The notes beneath the pieces are model-generated. The model worked only from the letters and a program-made list of their open reading frames with translations. It was not told the DNA's origin and made no database searches. A DNA stretch of 64,000 nucleotides from Phenylobacterium glaciei (lineage in GTDB: Bacteria > Pseudomonadota > Alphaproteobacteria > Caulobacterales > Caulobacteraceae). Of the stretch, positions 44,350 through 54,012 are shown piece after piece. The stretch covers positions 3,125,501-3,189,500 of the forward strand of contig NZ_JAGSGD010000001.1 in NCBI RefSeq assembly GCF_016772415.1. Reading direction: 5' to 3'. The position numbers were made by a program, and so were the translations under genes. Every line of letters begins with the position of its first letter. Position 1 is the stretch's first letter.

Positions 44350-45693
44350 TTATGTCTCCGGCGTGAACTCCACCGGCATGGACCGGATCGCGTAGACGAA
44401 GTTGTTCGGCGCCACGTCCATCGGGCCCGACTGTTGGATGTCGGGGAAGCGGCCCAGCATCTGGCGGTAGACCGCCTCGAGCTGCAGCTGGGCGACGCGC
44501 TTGCCGATGCAGGTGTGGGGGCCGTAGCCGAAGGCGATGTGCTTGTCGGCGTTGGCCCGGGTCACGTCCAGACGGTCGGGGTCGGCGAACACCGCGGCGT
44601 CGCGGTTGGCCGAGCCGTAGTACATGATCACCTTCTCGCCCTCGGCGATCTGCTGGCCCGACACCTCCACGTCGCGGGTGGCGGTGCGGCGCATGTAGAT
44701 CACCGGGCTGATCATGCGGATGAATTCATTCACCGCGCCGGGCATCAGCTCGGGCCGGGCGATCAGCTTGGCCTTCTCCTCGGGGAAGTCGCTCAGCAGC
44801 TTCATCGAGCCGGAGATGGTGTTGCGGGTGGTGTCATTGCCCGCGAACACGATCAGCAGCCAGGAGCCGTCGAGGTACTCGTCGGCCAGCAGGTCGCCGT
44901 CTACCTGGGCCTTGGCGATGGCGCTCATCAGGTCCGCCTGCGGGTCCAGGCGGCGCTTGTGCAGCATGTGCCGGCCGTAGTCGAACATCTCCTGGATGGC
45001 GTTGGTGAAGGCGTCGAGGAAGGCCTTCATCTCCGGTGGCACCTCGGCGGCGGCCGATTCCAGCCCACCGCCCCCGCCGCTGCGCTCGGCGGCGAAGGAG
45101 TTGGCCAATTCCAGAAAATGCATCCAGGTCAGGAACTTCGGCCGATCTTCTACCGGCACGCCGAGGATCTCGCAGAGCGTGAACAGCGGCAGGTGGGCCG
45201 ACATGGCCTGGACCAGATCCACCCGGCCCTGCTTGGCCATGGCGTCCAGCAGGCGGGTCACCTCGCCCTCCACCCGATCGGTGAGGCCGCGCAGATAGGC
45301 CGGCGTGAAATAGGGCATGTGCTCGCGGCGCAGCTGCATGTGCATCGGCGCGTCCATGTTGATCATGGCGTCGAGGCTGGCGCGGGCCAGCTGCATCTCG
45401 GAACGCTGGTGGCTCATCAGGATGCCGCCGCGCTGGGAGGAGAAGGTCTCGTAGTCGGCGTTGACCCGCATGACGTCCTCATGCCGGGTCACGGCCCAGA
45501 AGCCCGGCCGATCCTCGGGTTCGGACATCCAGGCGATCGGCGAGGCCTTCCGCATCTCCTCGAAGGCGCCCATCGGCGGGCCCTTGGTGAAGGCCTCGGG
45601 GTTCCACAGCTCCACGGGGCTGGCGGGATAGATCGGCTTGTGGGCCGGGCCCTTGGCGCCGCCCACTTCCACGGTGTCGCTGATCAGAAGCAT
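44350..45693 (-). CDS. Cytochrome P450
   Basis: A 447-residue soluble P450. The oxygen-activation I-helix is IVFAGNDTTRNTIS near residue 257, the ExxR pair is in VNEFIRMISP, and the heme ligand is the Cys of FGYGPHTCIG near residue 384. A PEAFTKGPPMGAFEEMRK opening is typical of class I bacterial P450s such as terpene and sterol hydroxylases (CYP108/CYP125-like). Ferredoxin and reductase genes are not adjacent, so electron partners lie elsewhere. GGAGA precedes the ATG. It follows the Lrp-type regulator by 75 bp on the same strand. Confidence 0.95.
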   Translation of the reverse strand: MLLISDTVEVGGAKGPAHKPIYPASPVELWNPEAFTKGPPMGAFEEMRKASPIAWMSEPEDRPGFWAVTRHEDVMRVNADYETFSSQRGGILMSHQRSEMQLARASLDAMINMDAPMHMQLRREHMPYFTPAYLRGLTDRVEGEVTRLLDAMAKQGRVDLVQAMSAHLPLFTLCEILGVPVEDRPKFLTWMHFLELANSFAAERSGGGGGLESAAAEVPPEMKAFLDAFTNAIQEMFDYGRHMLHKRRLDPQADLMSAIAKAQVDGDLLADEYLDGSWLLIVFAGNDTTRNTISGSMKLLSDFPEEKAKLIARPELMPGAVNEFIRMISPVIYMRRTATRDVEVSGQQIAEGEKVIMYYGSANRDAAVFADPDRLDVTRANADKHIAFGYGPHTCIGKRVAQLQLEAVYRQMLGRFPDIQQSGPMDVAPNNFVYAIRSMPVEFTPET

Positions 45694-45768
45694 GGCGGTG
45701 TCTCCGGTTTCTTACCTGGAATCGACCTTCGCCCAGTGACGTTACGCAACGCAAACGGCGCCCCTACG

Positions 45769-46221
45769 TCACCTGCGAATTCGGGTCGAGAGGATGATCG
45801 AGGACGTCGTCCGCTCCACACCGTCGATCAGGCCGATGTCGTCCAGCACCTGATCCAGCTCCTCGATGGAGGCCGCCGCCACCTGCACGATCATGTCGAA
45901 GGGTCCCGACACCGAGTGCAGGGCCTCGACCTGGGGCATGGTGCGCAGACTGGCCTCTATATGTCGGGCGGCCTTGGGTGCGGCGGTCACCAGAACATGT
46001 CCCCGTACGATGCGGGATTCTAACGGCTTTCCCAGGCGGATGGTGAACCCCGCGATCACCTCAGCGGCCACAAGTCGGTCAATGCGGGTCTGCACCGTCG
46101 TGCGCGACACGCCGAGCCGTTTGGCCAGGGTCGAGGTGGGCAGTCGGGAGTCGGTCTCCAGCAACCGGACCAGGGCCAGGTCCCGGGCGTCCAGCTTCAT
46201 ATCGTCTGCAGTACTTGGCAT
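45769..46221 (-). CDS. Lrp/AsnC family transcriptional regulator
   Basis: A 150-residue feast/famine regulator. Residues about 8-60 are the helix-turn-helix (LDARDLALVRLLETDSRLPT, LAKRLGVSRTTVQTRIDRL) and 70-145 the ligand-binding RAM domain. AGGTGA lies five bases before the ATG at 46221; ATGs at 46242 and 46200 are alternatives. It is divergent from the lysine 6-dehydrogenase-like gene, so it probably controls that pathway in response to an amino acid, most likely lysine. Confidence 0.9.
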   Translation of the reverse strand: MPSTADDMKLDARDLALVRLLETDSRLPTSTLAKRLGVSRTTVQTRIDRLVAAEVIAGFTIRLGKPLESRIVRGHVLVTAAPKAARHIEASLRTMPQVEALHSVSGPFDMIVQVAAASIEELDQVLDDIGLIDGVERTTSSIILSTRIRR

Positions 46222-46314
46222 ATCGCTCACCTGACTACGCATATCCGACGCTCTGTCTGTTCAAATCGCCCCGATATCGCCGGATCGTCAAGCTCCAACC
46301 CGGGGAGAGAGCGC

Positions 46315-47439
46315 ATGCGCAGGATCGTGGTCATCGGCGGCGGCAAGATCGGCGGGGTCATCGCCCAGATGCTGGTGGAGAGCGGCGACTACGCGGTGAC
46401 CGTGGTGGACCGTTCGTCGGCCGCGCTGAAGGGCCTTGTCCTCCATCCGCGGCTGTCACCATGTGTGCTGGACGTCACCGACGAGGCCGCCCTGGACGGG
46501 GTCCTGGCCGGCGCCTTCGCCGTCCTCTCGGCCGCCCCCTTCCACCTCACCGCCGTGGTGGCGCAGGCCGCCGCCCGGGTCGGCTGCCACTATCTCGACC
46601 TCACCGAGGACGTCGCCACCACCCGCGTGGTCAAGGCCCTGGCGGAGGGCGCCAAGGGCGCCTTCATCCCCCAGTGCGGCCTGGCCCCCGGCTTCATCTC
46701 CATCGCCGGCGCCGACCTGGCCCGCGGCTTCGACCGCGTCGACGAGCTGCGCCTGCGGGTCGGGGCCCTGCCCCGCTATCCCTCCAACAGCCTGGGCTAC
46801 AATCTCACCTGGTCCACCGAGGGCGTGATCAATGAGTACTGCGAACCCTGCGAGGCCCTGGTGGAGGGCGAGCTGCGCGAGGTCCCGGCCCTCGAAGGCC
46901 TGGAGACCTTCAGCCTCGACGGCGTCACCTACGAGGCCTTCAACACCTCCGGAGGGCTCGGCTCCCTGGCTGAGGTCCTGGCGGGCAAGGCGCGGAATCT
47001 GAACTACAAATCTGTCCGCTATCCCGGCCACTGCGCCCTGATGCGCACCCTGCTGAACGACCTCAACCTGCGCCACCGCCGCGATCTGCTGAAGGACGTC
47101 CTGGAGGGCGCGGTCCCCGGCACCGAGCAGGACGTAGTGGTGTTCTTCGTCACCGCCTCGGGGTGGCGGGGCGGCCGCCTGATGCAGGAGAGCTATGCCG
47201 GCAAGGTGATGGGAGAACACCATGGCGCCGGCTTCTGGAGCGCCATCCAGGTCACCACGGCGGCCGGCATCTGCACCGTCCTGGACCTGCTGGCCCAGGG
47301 CCGCCTGCCGAGCCAAGGCTATGTCCGCCAGGAGGAGATCGCGCTCGCCGATTTCCTTTCCAACCGCTTCGGCAAGGCTTATCGCCAGCCGGGTGACGTG
47401 GTGGCCGAAGAGGCGCGACACATCGCCGAGGTGGCGTAA
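46315..47439 (+). CDS. Saccharopine dehydrogenase-family protein, probable L-lysine 6-dehydrogenase
   Basis: A 374-residue NAD(P)-dependent enzyme. IVVIGGGKIGGVIAQML is the Rossmann motif; CVLDVTDEAAL and LSAAPFHLTAVVAQAA, then CHYLDLTED, FIPQCGLAPGFISIAG and the C-terminal GKVMGEHHGAGFWSAIQVTTA match the lysine 6-dehydrogenase branch rather than true saccharopine dehydrogenase. It would oxidise the epsilon carbon of lysine to 2-aminoadipate 6-semialdehyde. The following gene encodes the enzyme for the next step. GGGAGAGAG precedes the ATG. Confidence 0.85.
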   Translation: MRRIVVIGGGKIGGVIAQMLVESGDYAVTVVDRSSAALKGLVLHPRLSPCVLDVTDEAALDGVLAGAFAVLSAAPFHLTAVVAQAAARVGCHYLDLTEDVATTRVVKALAEGAKGAFIPQCGLAPGFISIAGADLARGFDRVDELRLRVGALPRYPSNSLGYNLTWSTEGVINEYCEPCEALVEGELREVPALEGLETFSLDGVTYEAFNTSGGLGSLAEVLAGKARNLNYKSVRYPGHCALMRTLLNDLNLRHRRDLLKDVLEGAVPGTEQDVVVFFVTASGWRGGRLMQESYAGKVMGEHHGAGFWSAIQVTTAAGICTVLDLLAQGRLPSQGYVRQEEIALADFLSNRFGKAYRQPGDVVAEEARHIAEVA

Positions 47440-47443
47440 ACTC

Positions 47444-47573
47444 ATCCGCTCATCCCGGCGAAGGCCGGGACCCAGATCGTAGAGCGCCTTGCCGTCCGTC
47501 CTGCCCCATTCGGTCCTATCCGCAAGCGCGGAGCCATAGGATCTGGGTCCCGGCCTTCGCCGGGATGAGCGGG
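47444..47573. repeat. Intergenic repeat type B, copy 4
   Basis: Perfect inverted arms of 32 bp beginning CCGCTCATCCCGGCGAAGGC and ending ACCCAGAT. It lies within the two-gene lysine cluster, between genes on the same strand, so it may modulate read-through. Confidence 0.92.
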
Positions 47574-47600
47574 AGGGGGGTTGAGGTTCAGGAGACTCCT

Positions 47601-49124
47601 ATGAACGCCCACGCCCGCCCCCTGCCCGCCGTCCGCGACGATGCTCTGGCCACGCTGTCGGCCCTCGGCGTCGACCTGGCCGCCCTGGCGGGCGCCGATG
47701 TCCCGGCCCGCTCCCCCATCAACGGCGAGGTCATCGCCACCCTGCGCGCCACGACGCCCGCCCAGGTGGACGCCGCCGTCGAGCGCGCGCACTTGGCCTT
47801 TCTCGACTGGCGACGAGTCCCTGCCCCCCGGCGCGGCGAGCTGGTGCGGCTGTTCGGCGAAGAACTGCGGGCCGCCAAGGATCACCTGGGCCGCCTCGTC
47901 GCCCTGGAGGCCGGCAAGGTCACGTCGGAGGGCCTGGGCGAGGTCCAGGAGATGATCGACATCTGCGACTTCGCCACGGGTCTTTCGCGCCAGCTGCACG
48001 GCCTGACCATCGCCACCGAGCGCCCTGGCCACCGGATGATGGAGACCTGGCACCCGCTCGGCGTCTGCGGCGTCATCTCGGCCTTCAACTTCCCGGTGGC
48101 CGTCTGGTGCTGGAACGCGGCGCTCGCCCTGGTCTGCGGCGACCCCGTGGTCTGGAAGCCGTCGGAGAAGACCCCGCTGACCGCCCAGGGCGTGCAGGCG
48201 GTCTTCGAGAAGGCCCTGGCCCGCTTCGGCGACGCCCCCGCCCACCTGTCCCAGGTGATCCAGGGCGGGGCGCAGGTCGGCGCGGCCCTGGTCGCCCACC
48301 CCAAGGTCGCCGTCCTCTCGGCCACCGGCTCCACCGCCATGGGCCGCGCCGTGGCCCCGGTCCTGGCCGCCCGCTTCGCCCGCGCCATCCTGGAGCTCGG
48401 CGGCAACAACGCCGCCATCGTCGCCCCGTCGGCCGACCTCGAGCTGGCCCTGCGCGGCATCGCCTTCTCCGCCATGGGCACGGCCGGCCAGCGCTGCACC
48501 ACCCTGCGCCGCCTGTTCGTCCACGAGGACATCGCCGACGCCCTGATCGGCCGCCTGAAGGCCGCCTACGCCTCGGTTCCCGTGGGCGACCCCCGCGAGG
48601 CCGGGACCCTGCTGGGCCCGCTGATCGACCAGGCGGCCTATGACGGCATGAAGGCCGCTCTGACCGAGGCCCAGGCCTGCGGCGGGAAGGTTCACGGCGG
48701 AGAACGGGTCGACCGCCCCGGCGTCTATGTCCGCCCCGCCCTGGTGGAGATGCCCAGCCAGACCGGCCCCATGCTGCGCGAGACCTTCGCGCCGATCCTC
48801 TACGTCGTCCGCTACCGGGACCTGACCGAGGCCATCGCCCTGCAGAACGCCACGGCGGCGGGCCTGGCCTCCTCGATCTTCTCCAACGATGTCCGGGAAA
48901 CCGAACTGTTCATCAGCGATATCGGCTCCGACTGCGGCATAGCCAACGTCAATATCGGGCCCTCGGGCGCCGAGATCGGCGGGGCCTTCGGCGGCGAGAA
49001 GGAGACCGGCGGCGGCCGCGAGGCGGGCTCCGACAGCTGGAAGGCCTATATGCGCCGCGCCACCAACACCCTGAACTACAGCCGCGACCTGCCCCTCGCC
49101 CAAGGGGTCAAGTTCGACGTCTGA
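47601..49124 (+). CDS. ALDH7-type aldehyde dehydrogenase (2-aminoadipate-6-semialdehyde dehydrogenase)
   Basis: A 507-residue aldehyde dehydrogenase. NFPVAVWCWNAALALVCGD and VVWKPSEKTPL line the cofactor site, ELGGNNAAIV carries the general-base Glu, and GTAGQRCTTLRRLFVH holds the catalytic Cys near residue 297. NVNIGPSGAEIGGAFGGEKET with the tail NTLNYSRDLPLAQGVKF is characteristic of antiquitin/AmaB. It would oxidise aminoadipate semialdehyde to 2-aminoadipate in lysine breakdown. AGGAGA is five bases before the ATG. Confidence 0.93.
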   Translation: MNAHARPLPAVRDDALATLSALGVDLAALAGADVPARSPINGEVIATLRATTPAQVDAAVERAHLAFLDWRRVPAPRRGELVRLFGEELRAAKDHLGRLVALEAGKVTSEGLGEVQEMIDICDFATGLSRQLHGLTIATERPGHRMMETWHPLGVCGVISAFNFPVAVWCWNAALALVCGDPVVWKPSEKTPLTAQGVQAVFEKALARFGDAPAHLSQVIQGGAQVGAALVAHPKVAVLSATGSTAMGRAVAPVLAARFARAILELGGNNAAIVAPSADLELALRGIAFSAMGTAGQRCTTLRRLFVHEDIADALIGRLKAAYASVPVGDPREAGTLLGPLIDQAAYDGMKAALTEAQACGGKVHGGERVDRPGVYVRPALVEMPSQTGPMLRETFAPILYVVRYRDLTEAIALQNATAAGLASSIFSNDVRETELFISDIGSDCGIANVNIGPSGAEIGGAFGGEKETGGGREAGSDSWKAYMRRATNTLNYSRDLPLAQGVKFDV

Positions 49125-49190
49125 CCGTTCCGCCAGGAGCGACGCTGCGTTTCAGGAACAGCTCTTGGGCCGGATGCGAACCGAGACCAT

Positions 49191-49973
49191 ATGGAAGACA
49201 TGAACACGCCCTCCCGCATGCCCGTCGTCTTCGTCGGTCACGGTAGCCCCATGAACGCCTTGGGCGGCCCCAACGCCCAGGTCTGGCGCGAGCTGGCCGC
49301 CGGCCTGCCGCGCCCCAAGGCCATCCTGGCGATCTCGGCCCACTGGTGTCTCAACGAGACCGCCGTGACGGCCATGGCCGCGCCCAAGACCATCCACGAC
49401 TTCGGCGGCTTCCCGCAGCCGTTGTTCGACATGCAGTATCCCGCGCCCGGCGACGCCCACCTCGCCGCCCGCGCCGCGGCGTTGCTCGCGCCAATGTCCG
49501 TGCGCGCCGACCAGGACTGGGGCCTGGACCATGGGACCTGGTCGGTCCTGACCCACATGTATCCCCACGCCGACGTCCCCGTGGTGCAGCTGGCCATGGA
49601 CCTCAGCCAGCCGATGCCCGCCCACTACGATATCGGCAAGCGCCTGGCGCCCCTGCGTGACGAGGGCGTGCTGATCCTCGGCTCCGGAGATGTGGTCCAC
49701 AACCTGAGGGCCGCCGTCCGCAGTGAGAACGCCCCGCCCCTGCCCTGGGCCCAGCACTTCCACGACGCGGTGCGCGGCCGGCTGTCGGCGGGCGACCACG
49801 CCGCCCTGATCGATCCCGGCGGCCTGGGCCCTGAGGCTGGCATGGCGGTCGACGAGCACTACCTGCCCCTGCTCTACGTCCTGGGCGCGAGCGAGCCTGG
49901 CGAACCGGTCGCCCTGTTCAACGATCACATCGAGCTGGGCTCGATCAGCATGCTAGGCGCCCGGATCGGCTAA
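49191..49973 (+). CDS. DODA-type extradiol dioxygenase (YgiD/LigB family)
   Basis: A 260-residue zinc or iron enzyme. Metal ligands are histidines in VFVGHGSPMNAL, ISAHWCLNE and the C-terminal VDEHYLPLLY, with DHGTWSVLTHMYP as the family loop. Plant homologs open the ring of DOPA; bacterial YgiD acts as 4,5-DOPA dioxygenase in vitro. The natural substrate is unclear. No ring-cleavage gene cluster surrounds it. The coding end overlaps the end of the RTX gene by four bases on the other strand. Confidence 0.9.
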   Translation: MEDMNTPSRMPVVFVGHGSPMNALGGPNAQVWRELAAGLPRPKAILAISAHWCLNETAVTAMAAPKTIHDFGGFPQPLFDMQYPAPGDAHLAARAAALLAPMSVRADQDWGLDHGTWSVLTHMYPHADVPVVQLAMDLSQPMPAHYDIGKRLAPLRDEGVLILGSGDVVHNLRAAVRSENAPPLPWAQHFHDAVRGRLSAGDHAALIDPGGLGPEAGMAVDEHYLPLLYVLGASEPGEPVALFNDHIELGSISMLGARIG

Positions 49974-51730
49974 AGCGTCGTGATCCAGCCTACCGGCAAG
50001 GTTGAGGCCGTCACACCCACCAGCACCATCCGGTCGCCGCCGCCCAGGTCCACAACGGTGTCGGACCCGACCTGGGAGACCGTGTAGGTCCCGTAGTCGA
50101 TCACCACCCGGTCGCCCTGCGCATAGTGGAAGTCGGTCACCTGATCGAGGCCGCCGCCGGTGAAGATGTGGAAGATATCGGCCCCTGCCCCGCCAGTCAC
50201 CGTGTCGTTACCCCGGTCGCCCCAGAGCCAGTCATCGCCGGCCCCGCCGTCGAGGCTGTCGTTCCCCTGGCCGCCCCGCACCCAGTCGAAGCCGTCGCCG
50301 CCGAACAGAGTGTCGTTTCCGAGATTGCCGTAGACGATGTCGCCGCCGGCGTCGCCGTAGAGCAGGTCGTCGTCCCTGCCGCCCACGACCCAGTCGTCGC
50401 CCTCGTTCCCATGGGCGGTGTCATTGCCCATGTTGCCGTTGATGTCGTCGAAATCGGCGCCGCCAGCGACCGAGTCGTTCCCCTCATCGCCGCGGAGATA
50501 GTTGCGCCCCGCGCCTCCGTCGAGTGTGTCGGCTCCGGCCCGTCCCCCGATACTGTCATCGCCATCACCGCCGGAAATATTGTCGGCAGAACTGCCTCCC
50601 ATCAGCGTGTCAGCGTGGGGGCTCCCCAGGAAACGCTCGAAGTTCTGGGTGTTAGCGCTCGAAAACGGACCTGAGGCGGCGAAATCGAAATTGAGAGCAG
50701 ATGGACTGGATAGGAAGGATAGCAAATCCGACCCTGCTCCGCCGTCAAGCCAATCCGCTCCGCCGCCACCGTCCAACGTGTCATCGCCTTCATCGCCAAA
50801 CAGGGTTTCGCTGGCTAGGCCTCCTGTGAGCAGATCGTCTCCCTGATGGCCATGCACCGCGCCCGTGACCGAACCACCCGCCCCATTGTAGGTATCGTTG
50901 CGAGGTCCAAAGTCCACGGCGCCGACGACACTGCCGCTATTGCGGAAGATCTCGCGACCGCCTCCAACCGACTGGATGCCAAGATCTACCGCGCCCGTCA
51001 TTGTTCCAGAGTTTCGGAACATGTATTCTCGGTCGAGAACTTGGTTAATATTGTATATCTTTAGAGAATAGTCGCCTTGGATCGCTCCACTATTGGTGAA
51101 CGTTCCTGTACCACCATAGGCGACCGCGATACTGTCAGAGCCTGCTCGCGTGCTTTGCGCGCGAATGCTGCCGGTATTCACGAAGGCGTAATCATCCACA
51201 AAGCTGCCAACGCTAATGCCCACTGGTCCGCGCATTCCGCCAGAGGTTGCTTCGATCGTACCCGAATTGAATACTGGCGAGCCGTTCTGAATCACGACGC
51301 CGAAGGCATGATCGCCAGCTGCGACCCGGATCGTGCCGCTGTTCTCGAAGGTTGGGTTTGACATACCAAGGATGTCGATTCCCATGGCCTGCATCTTTGC
51401 AGTCACATCGACCACACCATTGTTGACGACTCGGGGAGACCAACCGGGTCCCCAGATGCCCGACGCCCATCCGCCCGGCGTGCTGGATTGGACGGTGAGG
51501 ACACCGCTGTGTTCGATGGTCACGACCGAGGGATTGAGTAGGTTTCCAACGCCGAAATAGAGTCCAACGACTCGAAAAGCGGTGTCGGCTGTAAGAGATA
51601 CTTCGCCAGCTATATTCAGTGACGGGAAGAGCGGCGCACCCCATTGCTGGAGTTCGATCGCATTCTCATTCTGAAACGCGAGGAGCGTCCCCGGCGCGAT
51701 TCGAAAATTGGAAGTAATCGTCGTCGTCAA
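49970..51730 (-). CDS. RTX/calcium-binding secreted protein
   Basis: A 586-residue protein. Residues about 20-290 have repeated strand motifs FENSGTIRVA, FNSGTIEATS, FTNSGAIQGD, FRNSGTMTGA, likely a right-handed beta-solenoid. Residues about 295-535 carry RTX nonapeptides (GGxGxDxLx), which bind calcium, and the tail TASTLPVGWITTL fits a type I secretion signal. No signal peptide, so secretion by an ABC-MFP-TolC system is expected, but none is encoded nearby. The start is TTG with GGGG seven bases upstream. The 5' half is clearly less G+C-rich than neighbours, hinting at transfer. Confidence 0.88.
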   Translation of the reverse strand: MTTTITSNFRIAPGTLLAFQNENAIELQQWGAPLFPSLNIAGEVSLTADTAFRVVGLYFGVGNLLNPSVVTIEHSGVLTVQSSTPGGWASGIWGPGWSPRVVNNGVVDVTAKMQAMGIDILGMSNPTFENSGTIRVAAGDHAFGVVIQNGSPVFNSGTIEATSGGMRGPVGISVGSFVDDYAFVNTGSIRAQSTRAGSDSIAVAYGGTGTFTNSGAIQGDYSLKIYNINQVLDREYMFRNSGTMTGAVDLGIQSVGGGREIFRNSGSVVGAVDFGPRNDTYNGAGGSVTGAVHGHQGDDLLTGGLASETLFGDEGDDTLDGGGGADWLDGGAGSDLLSFLSSPSALNFDFAASGPFSSANTQNFERFLGSPHADTLMGGSSADNISGGDGDDSIGGRAGADTLDGGAGRNYLRGDEGNDSVAGGADFDDINGNMGNDTAHGNEGDDWVVGGRDDDLLYGDAGGDIVYGNLGNDTLFGGDGFDWVRGGQGNDSLDGGAGDDWLWGDRGNDTVTGGAGADIFHIFTGGGLDQVTDFHYAQGDRVVIDYGTYTVSQVGSDTVVDLGGGDRMVLVGVTASTLPVGWITTL

Positions 51731-51859
51731 AACTCATCCCCACTCCAGAGGGAGATGCAATCACCCGCCCCTAACGCCGCAGGCGCCATCAGGCATATAT
51801 CGCCAGGCGGGCCCATTCTGGATTGAAGATGGCCACAATCACCAGTCGAACGCGAGCCC

Positions 51860-53527
51860 CTACCGCGCGAACTTCTGGAACTTCAGCCGGTGGGGGATGA
51901 GGCTGTCGGCGCCCAGGCGGCGCTTCTTGTCGTCCTCATAGGCTTCGAAGTTGCCCTCGAACCATTCCACGTGGCTGTCGCCCTCGAAGGCCAGTATGTG
52001 GGTGGCCAGGCGGTCCAGGAACCAGCGGTCGTGGGAGATGATCACGGCGCAGCCGGCGAACTCCTCCAGCGCCTCTTCCAGGTTCTGCAGCGTCTCGATG
52101 TCCAGGTCGTTGGTGGGCTCATCGAGCAGGATGAGGTTGCCGCCGGTGGTCAGGGTCTTGGCCAGGTGGACGCGGTTGCGTTCCCCACCCGACAACTGGC
52201 CGACCTTCTTCTGCTGGTCGCCGCCGCGGAAGTTGAACGAGCCGACATAGGAGCGGGTGTTGATCTCCCGCTTGCCCACGGCCATCACGTCCAGGCCGCC
52301 GGAGATTTCCTGCCAGACGGTCTTGGTGGGATCGAGCGCATCGCGGCTCTGGTCCACATAGGCCAGCTTGACGGTCTCGCCGACCCGGAAGGTCCCGGAG
52401 TCCGGGGTCTCCTGGCCGGTGATCAGCTTGAACAGGGTCGACTTGCCGGCCCCGTTGGGCCCGATCACGCCGACGATGCCGTTGGGCGGCAGGCTGAAGG
52501 ACAGGTCCTTGAACAGCACCTTCTCGCCATAGGCCTTCTCCAGGTTCTGAACCTCGAGCACCAGATTGCCCAGACGCGGGCCGGGCGGGATCTGAATGGT
52601 GGCGGTGGTCTGGGCCAGGCGCGAAGTCTCCTGCTCGCGGACCATCTCGTCATAGGCGGCCAGGCGGGCCTTGGACTTGGCCTGGCGGGCCTTGGCGCCG
52701 GAACGCACCCATTCCAGTTCGCGGGTCATAGCGCGCTGGCGGGCGTCGGATTCGGAGTTTTCCTGGACGATCCGCTTGGTCTTCTGTTCCAGCCAACCGG
52801 AATAGTTGCCCTCGTAGGGCAGGCCCTTGCCGCGGTCGAGTTCCAGGGTCCACTTGGTCACCTGATCCAGGAAGTAGCGGTCGTGGGTCACCAGGATGAC
52901 GCAGCCCGGGAAGGCCTCGAGGTGGTGCTGCAGCCAGGCCACGGACTCGGCGTCCAGGTGGTTGGTGGGTTCGTCCAGCAGCAGCATGTCGGGCTTGGAC
53001 AGCAGCAGGCGGGCCAGCGCGATGCGGCGCTTCTCGCCGCCCGACAGGTTGTCCACCGGCCAGTCGTTGGGCGGGCAGCGCAGGGCGTCGGCGGCCATCT
53101 CGATCTTGGAGTCGATGTCCCAGATGTCGGCGGCGTCGATCTTTTCCTGGAGGGCGGTCATCTCCTCCATCAGTTCGTCGGTGTAGTCCTCCCCCAGCTT
53201 GGTGGCGACCTCGTTGTAGCGGTCGAAGATCTTCTTCTCTTCGCACCACGAGATGATGTTGCCCCAGACATTGAGCTGCTCGTCGAGGTGGGGCTCCTGT
53301 TCCAGATAGCCCATCTTGACGCCATCGGCGGCCTTGGCCTCGCCGTTGAACTCCTTGTCCACGCCGGCGATGATCTTCAGCAGGGTGGACTTGCCCGAGC
53401 CGTTGACCCCGACCACGCCGATCTTGGCGTCGGAGTAGAACGACAGCCAGATGTTCTCGAACACCTTCTTGCCGCCGGGGAAGGCCTTGGTCAGGCCCTG
53501 CATCTGATAAATGTACTGCTGCGCCAT
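51860..53527 (-). CDS. ettA: Energy-dependent translational throttle protein EttA (ABC-F ATPase)
   Basis: A 555-residue ABC-F protein that binds the ribosomal E site and gates the first elongation step according to ADP/ATP. Two nucleotide domains are complete: GVNGSGKST with [15 protein letters not shown] and [11 protein letters not shown], then GPNGAGKST with [15 protein letters not shown] and [10 protein letters not shown]. The linker between them ([16 protein letters not shown]) and the arm motif are present. The ATG at 53527 gives the standard 555-residue length; a longer frame upstream is rejected. Complete and housekeeping. Confidence 0.97.
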   Translation of the reverse strand: MAQQYIYQMQGLTKAFPGGKKVFENIWLSFYSDAKIGVVGVNGSGKSTLLKIIAGVDKEFNGEAKAADGVKMGYLEQEPHLDEQLNVWGNIISWCEEKKIFDRYNEVATKLGEDYTDELMEEMTALQEKIDAADIWDIDSKIEMAADALRCPPNDWPVDNLSGGEKRRIALARLLLSKPDMLLLDEPTNHLDAESVAWLQHHLEAFPGCVILVTHDRYFLDQVTKWTLELDRGKGLPYEGNYSGWLEQKTKRIVQENSESDARQRAMTRELEWVRSGAKARQAKSKARLAAYDEMVREQETSRLAQTTATIQIPPGPRLGNLVLEVQNLEKAYGEKVLFKDLSFSLPPNGIVGVIGPNGAGKSTLFKLITGQETPDSGTFRVGETVKLAYVDQSRDALDPTKTVWQEISGGLDVMAVGKREINTRSYVGSFNFRGGDQQKKVGQLSGGERNRVHLAKTLTTGGNLILLDEPTNDLDIETLQNLEEALEEFAGCAVIISHDRWFLDRLATHILAFEGDSHVEWFEGNFEAYEDDKKRRLGADSLIPHRLKFQKFAR

Positions 53528-53673
53528 GGGGCGTCCGCGCTCGCTCTTCGAAGAAGGGAATTCGGGTGCGGAGATAGCGGTCAGGGGCGTCCTGCGCAAC
53601 GGCGGCGCGGCGCGGAGCCGCCAAGGCGGCGCATTCCGTCCCGAGAAAGGCCGGCGCGCCGCAGGGGGAAGGC

Positions 53674-53997
53674 TTAGCGCGGGCCGGCGTTGCAGTTGGC
53701 GACGTCGATGTCGCTCATCTTGTTTCCACGGCTGGAATAGGCGGCCAGGGGTCCCAGGGCGGCGCGCACCTTGCGGCACTGCTTCATGAAGCTGTCGAGG
53801 CCGGGCGCGTACTTGGAGACGCCGAGACAGGCGTCGCCGTCGCACTTCCACTCGACACTGCTGATGACCTGGGTGGTGGGCGCAGTCACCGGGGTGACCA
53901 GCTTGGCCTTGGCGCGGAAGCCCTCGGCGGCGCTGGCGCTATTGGCGCAGAGCAGGGCAACCACCAGGACGGCGGCTGAGAGAGCCTTGGTTTGCAT
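53674..53997 (-). CDS. Small secreted protein, CC_3452-like family
   Basis: A 107-residue exported protein. Signal peptide with cleavage near ASA-AEGF (residue 24). The mature part [13 protein letters not shown] with [14 protein letters not shown] and ending [12 protein letters not shown] shows the paired-cysteine pattern of a family of small periplasmic proteins common in Caulobacterales; function unknown. GGAG is six bases before the ATG at 53997. It is divergent from a TetR regulator, and two operator-like repeats fall between them, so it is probably repressed by it. Confidence 0.78.
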   Translation of the reverse strand: MQTKALSAAVLVVALLCANSASAAEGFRAKAKLVTPVTAPTTQVISSVEWKCDGDACLGVSKYAPGLDSFMKQCRKVRAALGPLAAYSSRGNKMSDIDVANCNAGPR

Positions 53998-54012
53998 TGG
54001 AAGCTCCATCCG

